This document shows positions 54,012 through 64,000 of a stretch of 64,000 nt of DNA, piece after piece. The stretch is from Mantamonas sphyraenae (taxonomy: Eukaryota > CRuMs > Mantamonadidae). The stretch lies in NCBI GenBank assembly GCA_026936335.1, contig JAPMXV010000018.1, positions 186,001-250,000 of the forward strand, in the 5' to 3' direction. The stretch's first letter is position 1; every line of letters starts with the position of its first letter. The notes under the pieces are model-generated. The model searched no databases, was not told the DNA's origin, and saw only the letters and a program-made list of their open reading frames with translations. The translations under genes and the position numbers were made by a program.

Positions 54012-55798
54012 ATGACAACGCCGTACGCTCGCTTCTTGGAGGAGAACGGCCTGCCCAAGGTGCCGATGCCGCCCCGCGACCTGGGCAAGGTGTTTGACAG
54101 CGCCGAGGAGGCGGAGAGCACCACAAAGGAGTTCAATCGCAAGAGCATGCGGCTGGAGGCGCTTTCGTTAAGCGAGCTGGATTTCGATGCGCCGCCGCCT
54201 GTGGACGACGACGAGCCCTCGGGCGGGTTCCTTTCGTCCACACTGGCCAAGGGCAAGGCAGCAGTGAGCAGCAGTAGCGGGGACAGCAACGACGGCTCGT
54301 CCAAGGGCATGGACTCTGTGTCGTCGGCACAGTACGCCCTGACGACCGCCCTCAACGTGGCCGACCTGCGTCAGATGGTTAACCAGAACCTGGAGCAGGT
54401 GAGCACCAACCGCAAGATCATGCGGCTGGCCATTGAGCATGAGGGGTGGCTGCACAAGCAGGGACGCAAGCTCAAGAGCTGGAAAAAAGCGGTACTTTGT
54501 GTTGCAGGGTAAGTTGCGTGGCGGCGCGGAGCGAGAGCGCGAGCCCTCTCTCACACAAACGGCGGCACACGGCGCACGGCGCACGGCGTCCCACAGGACC
54601 GTTCCTCATTTATTATTATCAAAAGGGAGGCGAGGAGAAAGGCTTCCTGAACCTGTCGCGTTGCCGTATGAGCAAGGCGCTGGTGGTGAAGGAGAACCGA
54701 GTGTGTGTGCTGCTGAAGGAAGGCGAGCGAGACCTGTATCTGCACAACACAGACGACTTGGAGCTGGACACATGGGTCAAGGTGCTCATGTGCAAGATTG
54801 CCACCGTGCAGTACCTGTTGTCGCTGGAGAGTGAGCATGGCCTGAACGCAGACCAGCGCCTGCTCAACTTTTTCGACGACCCCACTTGGATCACCTCGCT
54901 CACGCTCAGCGGCATCGAGCTGTCTCCGGATGCGTTTGAGAACGTGTGCCGTGTCATGGACTTCAACCAGGGCCTGGAGGAGCTGAACCTGGAAAACACC
55001 TCGCTGCGTGACGAGGCGCTGCCGCCGCTGCTGGGGGCTCTGCAAGGCTTGTCGCACTGCTTCAAACAGTTGAACCTGAGGCAAAACCTTCTGACACACC
55101 TGGGCATGGAAAGCCTGCTTGTGGGACTGGATACATTTGAGCAGCTGCGGTGGTTGCTGCTGGACTACAACCCCATCGGAGACCAGGGGTTGCGGGCCGT
55201 AGGCAAGCTGGTCACACGCGTGGGCTCGTTGAGCAGGTTAGGCGTGGAAGGATGTCTGCTGACAGACGATTCGGTGGTCGCCTGGAGCGAAATGATGCTG
55301 AGCATGGGCAGCCAATTGCGCTTGGAGTTTTTGGATCTGGAGAACAACGGTCTGACAGATGCGTGTGTGGAGCCACTTTGCAAAGCGATGGCAGCAAACA
55401 TGTCGCTTCGTTATGTCAACCTGAGCCACAACAGGCTGGGCAACGACGGACTGTGTGCGCTGGCCAAGGAGCTGGCAACAAACGAATCGCTGCGCTGGCT
55501 GGACCTGCGCTTCAACTGCTTTGGAGAGATTGGCGGCCTTGCGTTTGCCCAGGCCATGCGTGCCAACGAACACGTGCAGTTTGTCGACTTGAGCGGCAAC
55601 GAGAACTTGAGCGCGGCCGTGGTGGCCAGTTTGTGCGAACCCGGCAAGGTCAAGATCGCCTTTCGCCACTTTGCCCTGCGCAAGAACTTGCGTCGTGCCA
55701 CAGTGGTACAACCGCAGAGTAGTGGTGGTGGTGGCAGTGGTGGCAGCGAGGAAGGCACGGCGCAAGACGGGGTTGCAGCGAGCCAGAATGTGTCATGA
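54012..55798 (+). CDS. PH-domain plus leucine-rich-repeat protein (one-base frame break)
   Basis: Exons 54012-54508 and 54597-55798. The PH domain begins EGWLHKQGRKLKSWKK and should continue KRYFVLQGPFLIYYY. An A6 homopolymer at 54483-54488 puts this in the wrong frame: one A too many. Counting one fewer base, exon phases fit exactly and the product is 565 aa. The PH domain spans the intron and ends about DTWVKVL. The C-terminal half is RNase-inhibitor-type LRRs (LEELNLENTSLRDEAL, LEFLDLENNGLTDACV, LRYVNLSHNRLGNDGL, LRWLDLRFNCFGEIGG). It is probably a membrane-phosphoinositide adaptor. Confidence 0.82.
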
Positions 55799-55842
55799 GG
55801 GGGGGGGGGTTCTCACCACACCATTCCATTCTTCATGCTGTT

Positions 55843-57200
55843 TCAAAATGTCACTGTGAACCCATCCTCATCTTCGATGATGTTGCTGCTGGATTGCTGC
55901 TCTTGGACGCCACCCTGGTCTTGCTCTTGCTGCTGCTGCTGCTGCTGCTTCTTGTCGGCGTCTGCTGTGTTTGTTTCTGTGGCGGGAGTGGATTGTGTGT
56001 CTGTGTTGTCGGCAGGTGCGGGAGCGGCCATCGGGGCAGGCTCCTCGACAGTGATTTGGTCGGCGGGCAGCGCCTCGAGCGGTGCGCCGTAAAGGAGGTC
56101 GTAGTGGCCCGGACGATACAGGAGGGCAAACCAGGGTTTGAGCGCCTGTGGAAAGTGGTGCACAGTGCACAGCTCGCCGTCACTCTGGTCGAGGTATTCG
56201 ACGCGAATTCCCACTTGAAAGTAGGTGGTCAGCGCCATGATGTGGACCTGGTCGCACTCCTTGCCCACGGGATCGACGTTTTGTCGAATAAAGTCGTCCA
56301 TGGTCTGGGCACCGTCGATGAACATGGCGTAGTAGTCTGCGTTGGAGCGCAGTTGGCTGGAGATCACAAAGCGCAGGAACGACACCACGTAGTTGGAGAC
56401 TACACCGGTGCCAGAAGCAGGCATGGAACGTGTGGCATCACAGACGACGTGCCGTGTGACGTGTCAGCAGTGGAGCCATGAAGCAAAAGGATTGCAGGCG
56501 GGCGAAAAACGGGGAAGTGGGTGCTGCTTTGGGAATCGAACTCCATATCCACCACAACTGACCCTCCTTGTCGTTTGCAGCCGCAAGGATACTCTGAGAG
56601 GTGGCCTGTCCGCTGGTCACCGCAAGGACCTCCTCCAGCATGAGGTTGTAAAACTCTTCGATGATGAGTTCGGTGTAGCCGCCGTGGTCGACGCAGAAGG
56701 CCTTGGCAGCCATCGTCTTGGCCAGGAAGCTCTCCTTGTCCTCCTGGCTGCCGTCCTCCTGCAGGTAGTGCAACGTGCCATAGAAAAATGCACGCAGGAA
56801 GCAGTTGCCATCGCCCAGAACCCTGCGCATCTTGCTGTACTTGGCTGTCAGGGCCTGTGGATGAGCGTGGGGGCCGTGTGCACAGGTCGTCGGAGGGCGA
56901 GTGTCAGCGACGTTTTCGGCTCTCTCGCCTTTGTATGGGCCTGCCGATGCGTGTTTCCCTTACCTGCACTTTCGTCACATAGACGTCTGATGCGTCTGCA
57001 TACTCTGCCACCAGCGAGTCGAGTTCGATGGGATCGGTGACAAAGGGCGTGCCGTCCAACTCGTCCATGATGCGTCGCTGCTGCTCCATGATGGCCTCGT
57101 CGTCAAAGTAGGGCGACTGGTCGTCCGAAAGCATAAACGGCGTCGGGTCAAACCCGTCGTCGTACCCCGAGAAACTGGAGTTGTCCTGACCCTTGCTCAT
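55843..57200 (-). CDS. Otubain-family deubiquitinase
   Basis: Exons 57200-56964, 56854-56563 and 56399-55843 (1086 nt, 361 aa). The OTU catalytic centre has GDGNCFLRAFF (Asp and Cys) and YRPGHYDLLYG (His). The helical part (FTEFTIEDF-like YTELIIEEFYNLMLEEV, ANDKEVSNYVVSFLRFVIS) places it with OTUB1/OTUB2, which cleave Lys48-linked ubiquitin. The N-terminus is acidic. The C-terminal tail is unusual: Pro/Ala/Thr-rich then poly-Gln. It is convergent with the PH-LRR gene, with 44 bp between stop codons. Confidence 0.9.
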
Positions 57201-57284
57201 GGCGGTTGTGTTTGTTGTGGGTGAGCGCGCGTCACGGCTTGTTTACTGCTCTACGATGCTTACACACACTTGGGGCTAGGGTTC

Positions 57285-59396
57285 TCAATCGTCTGGCACC
57301 TGGTACTCCTCTTGCAGTGCACGCACGTACTCTGTCTTGACCTGGGGCGAAGCCACGGCCTTGAGTTTGTGAAACACCTGCACGTCGTCGCCATCGTACA
57401 CATCGAGAGGGCCGTGCACACGGACCCCGTTGACAAACGTGGCCAGGGTCAGCTTGTACTTGTAGACGTCATCACTCCTGGCCAGCTTCTGCACGGCAGC
57501 GTTAAAGTTGAGCTTCCGCCGCTTGCCGCCCTTCCCCGGCTTGTCTTCCAGGTGGTCGTACTCGCCGGGCCTGGACAGGTCTTTCCAGCCCTGGTCGTTC
57601 TCCACGGGCTCGACGTAGATGTCCATGTCTCCCGAGCTCTTGTTCGCCCAAAAGGTGACCTTGAGAGTCTGGTCGGGCAGCCGGTAGGTGATCTCGTCCA
57701 GGATGTGCTGGAACAGGTTGACGGTGACGTCGAAGCTGAGGTCTGCCAAAGCGCGGGTGTGGAACACACAGAGGTCCATCTCGGAGAGGGGCACGTATTC
57801 CATGCCAAAGATTTGTGCAGTGTTGTGGTAGGCGACCATGACCCCGTCCATGTTGCCGATGCGCACCTGCAGGCTGTACTTGAGAAAGGCGGCTCGGATC
57901 ATGTCGTAGTACTCGCGCTCATACGAGTTGCGCTCGCCTGTGACACGTGTGAGCTTGTACCCGACGTGTTTGCGATAGTTTGCGCAGTCGATGCGGATGG
58001 CATGTGTGGCCCGCGTCTTCAGGTCGAAGGACTTGTTCTCGCGAGGGATCTCCGGGTCCCAGCAGTCGAGTTGGGAGCGCATCATGAATCGGTCGATCTT
58101 CATAAAGTGGTAGGCCTCCTCGTCGTTGTTTGGGGGCGGATTGTGGATTTTGAGCATGGAGGTGAGGTACTCTTCGGCGTCCAGGGTGAGCATGCGCTCA
58201 AGGATCTTGCCCAGGTCGAGCAAGATCTGGTTGTTGGGGGCCTCGCTGCCCGGATCGGAGTCGATGCTGTACACAGAGTCTTTGGGACGGAGGTAGACCG
58301 AGACGGGCTTCATCGCGCCGCGGGTGAAGGAATCGCGGGCGAGTTGGAACTGGGGCGAGAGGGTGGACACGTTGACGGGTTTGAAGTTGGAAAACAGAAA
58401 GTAGAGCTGGGAGAGGACGGAGGTCATGGAGCTGGTGCTGGCCTTGTAGCGGCAATTGTGCTGCAGGGCGAGGTTGTGCAGGTTCTTGTCGGTGCTGGTG
58501 GTGACAAAGGGCGGGATGGCGTCAAAGTCGATCTCGGCCGGGTCGTGGATGTGGGCCAGGAACGGGTCAAAGTAGAAATCGCCCGTGCGGGGATCCTGTA
58601 CATAGTGAAGGCCCGGGTTGGTGACCGCGTGACGTAGCGAGCCGGCAAGGAGAGGCACGGGGATGTCTGTGGGCGAGGGGATGATCTCATGGGTGGGAAA
58701 CTCCATGTCCATGGCATCCATGTTGTCCTGCACGGTGCGGCTCTGCTTGGCCTGCTTGCGAGCAAGGCGCTGCTGTTCTTCGCGGCGTTTGACTATGCGG
58801 TGTTGGGGTTCTTCAAAAGGTTTGGAGCGGTAAATGATGCCCTGGGACGGACTGCTGGCCATGACGATGTTGTTGAGGCCACGGGGAGCCGCGCGGGTGG
58901 GCGGCTTCTCCGCAAAGGCCTGCTGAAAGGCCTGGTCAAAGGCGCCGCGCTTGGGACGGGAGGAAGATCTGGAGGCATTGGGCTGGGAGGCAGACGGCGG
59001 CGAAGATGATGACGACTCCGGGGATGTGGATGAAGAGGTGGCAGCAGCGGCCTTGCGTGTGCTGGTGCCGCGTTCGAGAAGTTGGAGAACACGCTCGGGC
59101 CGGGGCTTGGTGCTGGCGGTGGAGGCGTCTGCGGCCATGGAAGCAAGCTGGCCCTGGGGCGGGAGGGTGCCTGGAGAAGGCGCTGGCGCGTCTCTGGGTG
59201 CGGATTTTGTCCTGCGGGAGCGTCGTCGGCGTGCAGCGCGCGATGCATTTGTGGCGTGGCGGACAAGCAGCAGGGCGTCGCGGCCTGGTTGGCTTGTGGA
59301 GCACAGGAGAGAGGAGGAGGAGGAGGAGGAGGAAGCGCTCACTATGTGGGCGACAGCCGAGGCTGGGACGAGGGAGGAGGTACTGCGTCTCAGCAT
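57285..59396 (-). CDS. Pet127-like mitochondrial RNA-processing protein
   Basis: 703 aa, single exon. The N-terminus (MLRRSTSSLVPASAV... RAARRRRSRR) is a plausible mitochondrial presequence, followed by a Ser/Pro-rich region. The core IPPFVTTSTDKNLHNLA, CRYKASTSSMTSVLSQLYFL and FSNFKPVN is the Pet127 signature. The SQLDCWD ... FDLKTRA block supplies the Asp and DxK residues of a PD-(D/E)XK nuclease fold, to which Pet127 has been assigned. Yeast Pet127 affects 5' processing and turnover of mitochondrial RNA. Identification rests on remembered motif patterns. Confidence 0.75.
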   Translation of the reverse strand: MLRRSTSSLVPASAVAHIVSASSSSSSSSLLCSTSQPGRDALLLVRHATNASRAARRRRSRRTKSAPRDAPAPSPGTLPPQGQLASMAADASTASTKPRPERVLQLLERGTSTRKAAAATSSSTSPESSSSSPPSASQPNASRSSSRPKRGAFDQAFQQAFAEKPPTRAAPRGLNNIVMASSPSQGIIYRSKPFEEPQHRIVKRREEQQRLARKQAKQSRTVQDNMDAMDMEFPTHEIIPSPTDIPVPLLAGSLRHAVTNPGLHYVQDPRTGDFYFDPFLAHIHDPAEIDFDAIPPFVTTSTDKNLHNLALQHNCRYKASTSSMTSVLSQLYFLFSNFKPVNVSTLSPQFQLARDSFTRGAMKPVSVYLRPKDSVYSIDSDPGSEAPNNQILLDLGKILERMLTLDAEEYLTSMLKIHNPPPNNDEEAYHFMKIDRFMMRSQLDCWDPEIPRENKSFDLKTRATHAIRIDCANYRKHVGYKLTRVTGERNSYEREYYDMIRAAFLKYSLQVRIGNMDGVMVAYHNTAQIFGMEYVPLSEMDLCVFHTRALADLSFDVTVNLFQHILDEITYRLPDQTLKVTFWANKSSGDMDIYVEPVENDQGWKDLSRPGEYDHLEDKPGKGGKRRKLNFNAAVQKLARSDDVYKYKLTLATFVNGVRVHGPLDVYDGDDVQVFHKLKAVASPQVKTEYVRALQEEYQVPDD

Positions 59397-59503
59397 CGAG
59401 GGAGAAAACTGGGTTGGGTGGGGCAGGGAAGGGGAGGTGTGGATGCATTGTGGGGCGGATCTGGTTCCATTTTGGGTTTGTGAGCACAGTGGGACGCAGG
59501 CGA

Positions 59504-60571
59504 TCACTCCAGCTCCAGCTCCTCAACAAAGGTGACCACGTCACGGAGGGACTGGAACAAAGACGGATCAAGGATCCCGTCGAGTTTGGCCAGCGCTTGC
59601 TGGGCACGGAAGAGCATGGCACGCGTCTTCCATTGTTCGTCCGACAACCGATGGCTGCTGCTTGACTCCTCGCTGTCGTCGTCCTGCGTCTCCAGGACGG
59701 AGCCGTGGATGAGAAAGTTGCGTGGGATCTCGGGAAACTGGGAACGCGGATGGTCGTGCAGGAACTGCTTGGTGGCATCGTGGATGCGGCCGTAGTCTGC
59801 GTCCTTGTCACCAAATTCAACACAGGCTACTTGGATGCCGTGCTCGGCAAACAGTTTCTCGGGGTCGTCGAATCCGGATTCCGGCAGCGCGCCGAAACGC
59901 ATCCACTCTTGGTAGAAGGCATCCATGGACGGGCTGTGAACCATGGCTGCGTTGAGAACATCGCCGGCAATGCGTGAGCCGGGCGCCATGAGGAGATGGA
60001 GCTTGTCCAGGACGGTGTGGACGTCGTCTTCCTTCAAATACATGAGCAGGCCTTCAATCATCCAGAATGACGGGATGTTGGGTTGGAAACCATGTGCAAC
60101 CAGGGCCGAGGGCCAATCTGGATTGCGCAGGTCGTAGGAGATCTCGCACACGTTGTCTGTGGCCGCACCAAGCTGGCTGAGAATCCGTTGCCTGAACTTC
60201 ATCACCTCGGGCAGGTCGATCTCCCACACGCTGGCGGACTCGGGGAGGTTCAGACGGAATGAGCGTGAGTCGCCACCGACGCCCAGCATGACGATTTGCT
60301 CAATGCCTGCCTCGTTGACAGCCTGCACGACCTTGTCGTCGAGAAAGCGAGTTCGCACAGCGACGGCGGACACGGTGGAGTCCAAGTCGCCACTCATGGC
60401 CGCAAGAGCGTTGAGAAATTCAAATCCAAAGTCGGTGGCCATGTGTTCGGCAAAGGGATCGGCAAACAGCCGCACCTCGGGGTCTTTTTCCGTCTCCTTG
60501 GCGCGCGCCGCCGCGATGTACAGCGCGGTGGCACCCAGGGGACATTCGTGGTCCTCAAAGACGGTGGTCAT
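59504..60571 (-). CDS. SAM-dependent methyltransferase, bacterial-type COG3315/TIGR00027-like
   Basis: 355 aa, single exon, no introns. Landmarks include CPLGATALYIAAARAKE, GVGGDSRSFRLNL (SAM site), VWEIDLPEVMKFRQ, YDLRNPDW and WMIEGLLMYLKEDDV. These are typical of the leucine-carboxyl-methyltransferase-like family that is abundant in actinobacteria. A Ser/Asp-rich C-terminal extension carries a helical end. Substrate unknown. Horizontal acquisition is possible but base composition does not stand out. Confidence 0.82.
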   Translation of the reverse strand: MTTVFEDHECPLGATALYIAAARAKETEKDPEVRLFADPFAEHMATDFGFEFLNALAAMSGDLDSTVSAVAVRTRFLDDKVVQAVNEAGIEQIVMLGVGGDSRSFRLNLPESASVWEIDLPEVMKFRQRILSQLGAATDNVCEISYDLRNPDWPSALVAHGFQPNIPSFWMIEGLLMYLKEDDVHTVLDKLHLLMAPGSRIAGDVLNAAMVHSPSMDAFYQEWMRFGALPESGFDDPEKLFAEHGIQVACVEFGDKDADYGRIHDATKQFLHDHPRSQFPEIPRNFLIHGSVLETQDDDSEESSSSHRLSDEQWKTRAMLFRAQQALAKLDGILDPSLFQSLRDVVTFVEELELE

Positions 60572-60658
60572 GGAGAGAGGGTGTGTGTGACGGGTGCAGG
60601 GATGTGTGTATGTGTGTGTATGTGTGTGTGTGGTGTTGCAGTGCGGCGATTCGCGCAT

Positions 60659-63600
60659 TCAGTACACCCTGCTCACCAGCTTCCTCTTGTGGCGCCATCG
60701 CCATCGCATTGTGCTCAGAGCAGTCTCTTGATTGGCTTCGACGAAAAACAGGTTGTCCAGCAGCTGGTAGAGCTTGGGATGCTTGGCCATCCAGGCGACA
60801 AAGCTGAGCTCAAAGCCAAAGCTGAGACTCATGGAGGACGTGCCATCCAGATCCTGCATGGATGTGCTGGTGGAGTAGGCTGTGGCCAGAGGGGAACCAG
60901 GGGTGTCTTTGGGATCAAATGCGGCATCGTCGGCCAGGCTGTTGCTGCTTCCGCTGCTGCTCATGCCCTGACCCGTGCTCTGACTGCCCTGGATCTGTTC
61001 GAGGGCGTAGCAACCAAAGGCCACGAGGTAAAAGTATCGCTCGAGGTAGTTTGTGGCGCGGCGGAGATAGTACTCGCGCTTGGCTGGCTTGGGGTGGAGC
61101 TCGCCCTGGCGTTTGCACTGTTCCGTTGCATGGCGCAGACTCTGCATGGCGTTGCACTTGTCGATGGCTGCGTCGACCAGTCGCTTGACGCGTGTGCCGT
61201 CCATGTGCTCGACGAGCGAGCGGATGACAGCAAACTCGCCGTTGAGCAGATCGGGAGTGTCGAGTACACTCTCGGTTTCAAAGGCCAGCCGCTTGAGCTC
61301 ATGAAAGGCGTGACCCAGGTCGTCGTTGACAATAACCGCGTCGAAATTGCTTTCGTCGATGGTGTGGCCTTCCATCCATTGGGCGGCCGAGGCCAGTTCC
61401 TCGTTGCGGCCGTCGTGCAGCAGGCGTGTCTCGAGAGTGTGCACATCGGGAGGCTTGACGAGCACAAGCACAGGACGGGAGGGCAGGGCACGCGCCACTT
61501 CTGCGTGCTCAATGTACGACACAAACAGTCGGATGCGCTCGGGTCCGCCGAGGGAGTGGATGTCCACGGAGGGCTCGGGAACAAGCAGATTGTCGTCGTC
61601 GGTGTCCAGGCGAAAGCCCAGGCGTTCCTCGTCGATTTCGGGTGTTTCCAACCCGACGTCCTCCACCTCAAACTCTTCTGGGAACTGCTGTTCCAGGCCG
61701 TTGGCTAGGGTGCGTTTGCCGCTGCCTTGCGGTCCAATGAGGCAGATAGGCCTGCGGGGCTCACTCAAAGCACGCTGGTGAATCAGCGGCCACAGCAGGG
61801 TGGCCACGACCATGGCTGTGGTGGTACGCCCGCGTCCCATCTGGCAGTTGAACACCAGTGCCGTGTCTGGGTCGGAGCCCTTGAGCAGATCCACAAGCTC
61901 GTCAAAGTCCTTTTCCTCGGGCGCCGTTTCGTCCGTGATGGGAATGCGGTGAAAGTGGACGTCGTAGCCATGCTCGTCACGGTAGGTGCGGAAGAGCTGG
62001 GGTAGGGTGTGCACGCTCTCCAGTGGTTCGTCCATGAGGGTGTTCTTGAACACCTCTGGCTCGGCCCAAAAGTCCACACGGCCGTCGCCACGTTGGTCAA
62101 CGGCAACCTGCACGGCCTGCGCGACCTTTTGCTCGAGCTGGGAAATCTCGTGGCCTTCGATGCCCGGGTAGGACACGTTCTCGTTGACATTCTCTGAGTG
62201 GCGAAGGGTGAAGGGGCGGCCGTTGACATAGAGGACGACCTCTTCGCGCATGTTTGTCCAGCGGACCTTTCGGAATCCCTTGTCCTCGGTGAGGTACTGG
62301 AGCACCTGTTGGATGCCGTCGACGGTGGGTTGGGCACAGCCAAAGATGGGCAGGCCGCTGACCTGGCGAAAGTTGGGGACGTCGTCGCCAAACTTTTTGC
62401 GCAGCACATGGATGTCTGGGAAGTGGTCCTCCTTGATCTGGTAGCCGCTGGGTTTGTTGCTGATGGTGATGGTTTTGTGCAGGTAGCGCGTCTCTCCCAA
62501 CGAGTCGAGCAGGCGGAAGAGCTGCGGGTGGGCGGCCAGCCATTTGGCAAACGATCCGTCCTGCCCCTCCTCTGCTTGCTGGTTGAGGTGGCCCGCATAG
62601 GCCACCAGGAAAAAGTAGCGTTCGAGCAGGCTAAAGGCACGGTTGAGAATGACGGTGCGGCGTTTGGGTTTGCGTTCCAGTTCGCTCGCCCGCTTTGTGA
62701 CGACGATGGACTGGCGCAGGTTGACCTGGTGTCCGCAGGCGTCAATCATACGGTCGACCAGAGCCTTGAGCTCGTAGCCGCGGTCCAGATGCTGCACGAG
62801 CTTGCGGATGACCTTGAAGTAGCCGTTCTCGTAGTCGGGTGTGAAGATGAGTTCGCGCAGGTTCTGGTATGCCTCTTCGTCGTCGTCGTCTCCCATGAGG
62901 ACGGTGTGTGTGGCCATGGCCTCACTCTGGCTCAGCCACTCCTCACTCTGCTGGACTAGCTGGAGAATGCGCTCCTGGGAAAAGTGGTAGCCGTCGGCGG
63001 TGCGCTCTCGGTAGCGATGGAGGACATGATCGATGGAGCGTGGCCGAATACTGATGACAAACGGGTCGAGGAGTTGTTTGCTGCTGATGATTTGGGTGGC
63101 ACCCTGGTGATCGACGTCCATGATGGCAATCTTGTGTGCGTCGTGGATGGTCTGGATCTGCTCCAAGGATGTGCCGTACAGATGTTCACCGACTTGAGCC
63201 CACTCCAGAAACTCATTGTTGTCAATCATGCGCGCTCAAATTCGTCGCGCTCAACGTGGATGTGTGCGTGTTCGAGGGGCGACGAGTCACTTGGGGCAAC
63301 TTCATCGTCGCGCAGCGTGCGTGTGGTGTGGGAGACGCAGAAACCGAGATCATCGGGAAATTGGTGGAGGAGGCGCTGGATGAGGAAGCTCTTGCCGACA
63401 GCCGGGGGACCCGTGATGATGACGGGTCTGCGGAAGCCCTCGAGAGGCGCGTGGGTATCGAGCGGAGGCAGATTGGTGTCGCGTGCTCGGCGGAAGTGCA
63501 TCCAAAGCTGGGCCATGATGGAAGCGAGGGTAGAGCGGGTGGCACCAGTTTGGCAAGAAAACACAACGGCAGCGGTGGCGTCGTGCGAGTAGGCCTGGTC

Positions 63601-64000
63601 GAGGACAGCAGCGATGGCGTCAAAGTCCGCTGCCTCTGCGCCGTGATCCTCGCTAATGCCCACGCGGCTGTACTGGACTTGGTCGAGGCCCTGCACGAGA
63701 TCTCGCCACGTCTGGACGTCGTTGATGTCCATGGAGTCCGGCTGTGCTCCGGCACGTCCCGACGGCTGCTCTTTCCAGTAGCAGAAAGGCTGGCTGGTGT
63801 CTGAGGAAGAAGAGGCGTAGGAGAGGAGCCATTCAGCCATGTCGGATTCGATTTGTTCCGGGTCGTCGACACTGATGCGCTTGCTGAGCTTGGAGGGTGT
63901 GCGAGCGGCAAGCGGTTCGCCATTGACAAAGAGGCTGGGGTCCTCGCGGACATTGACCCAGAAGACAGTGTGGCAGCCGAGAGAGGCGACGTGTTCGACG
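60659..64000 (-). CDS. Paladin-type phosphatase fused to guanylate-kinase-like domains (5' end off window; 2-nt frame break)
   Basis: Open from beyond 64000. Order from the N-terminal side: paladin strand VFWVNVREDPSLFVNG; first CX5R loop FSCQTGATRST (about 63536-63565); a guanylate-kinase-like domain with P-loop GPPAVGKSF (about 63389-63418), SHTTRTLRDDE, NEFLEWAQVGEHLYGTSLE and IAIMDVDHQGA; paladin helical region; second paladin unit with VRWTNMREEVVLYVNG and CX5R loop FNCQMGRGRTT (about 61820-61853); a second degenerate kinase-like domain with P-loop GPQGSGKRT (about 61709-61735); Ser-rich C-terminus. At about 63226-63236 the GC-rich GAGCGCGCATG breaks the frame. Removing one GC restores the expected DEFERMIDNNEFLEW. 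Paladin is a PTP-like regulator; fusion to GK domains is not an arrangement I know. Confidence 0.8.

Noticed and set aside
56525-56560. tRNA T-loop-like sequence on the minus strand (GAGTTCGATTCC)
   Set aside because: The flanking bases do not form a T-stem or acceptor stem, and it lies in an otubain intron.
57285-59396. eIF3d as identity of this gene
   Set aside because: Compared by motif order and it does not fit; the STSSMTSVLS and FDLKTRA blocks fit Pet127 instead.

Overview
The window is gene-dense nuclear DNA of a unicellular eukaryote. Spliceosomal introns (GT...AG, about 70-300 nt, usually 1-3 per gene), very short intergenic gaps, CA/TG microsatellites and a GC-rich coding bias are seen directly. 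The gene repertoire (Ca-binding EGF domain, Hook, paladin, TMEM39, trilongin RabGEF-like protein, CstF-77, TOR with an FRB domain) points to an opisthokont, perhaps a choanoflagellate-like holozoan protist. That placement is inference; no species is identified.

Left part (1-24.6 kb): an EGF/AAA+ membrane protein running off the left edge, pyrroline-5-carboxylate reductase, phenylalanyl-tRNA synthetase beta, a Fuzzy/HPS1-like trilongin protein, NDUFA6, a membrane cyclase homologue that has lost both metal-binding aspartates, a complete TOR kinase (4 exons, 2372 aa), a TMEM39-like protein, an unrecognised type II membrane protein, ETF-alpha and VTA1. Middle (24.6-33.6 kb): two copies of one protein kinase gene in a 2.3-kb direct duplication, separated by a tail-anchored Hook-family protein and an EMI1/DUF3128 protein, then a PPPDE-PUL protease.

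The most unusual locus is 33,599-39,444: a 5.85-kb element with 26-bp terminal inverted repeats (25/26 identical). It carries one intronless 1675-codon ORF. The C-terminus of that ORF has TnpB/Fanzor (RuvC-like, RNA-guided nuclease) hallmarks and its N-terminus has a SAP-like DNA-binding motif. No transposase is visible. The element fills the gap between two host genes, starting 31 bp from one start codon and ending 39 bp from the neighbouring stop codon.

Right part (39.5-64 kb): a small membrane protein, ribosomal protein eL28, a WD-repeat protein, CstF-77, a second membrane cyclase with intact metal ligands, TBC1D23, a CPBP/CAAX-type protease, an F-box protein, a putative mitochondrial membrane protein, a PH-LRR protein, an otubain, a Pet127-like mitochondrial protein, a SAM methyltransferase, and a paladin-type phosphatase fused to guanylate-kinase-like domains (5' end beyond the right edge). 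Three of these genes (TBC1D23, PH-LRR, paladin-GK) contain small frame breaks inside conserved domains, which look more like assembly indels than real decay.

Most genes are unrelated housekeeping loci packed by chance rather than a functional cluster. Several divergent pairs have start codons only 26-94 bp apart and must share promoters.
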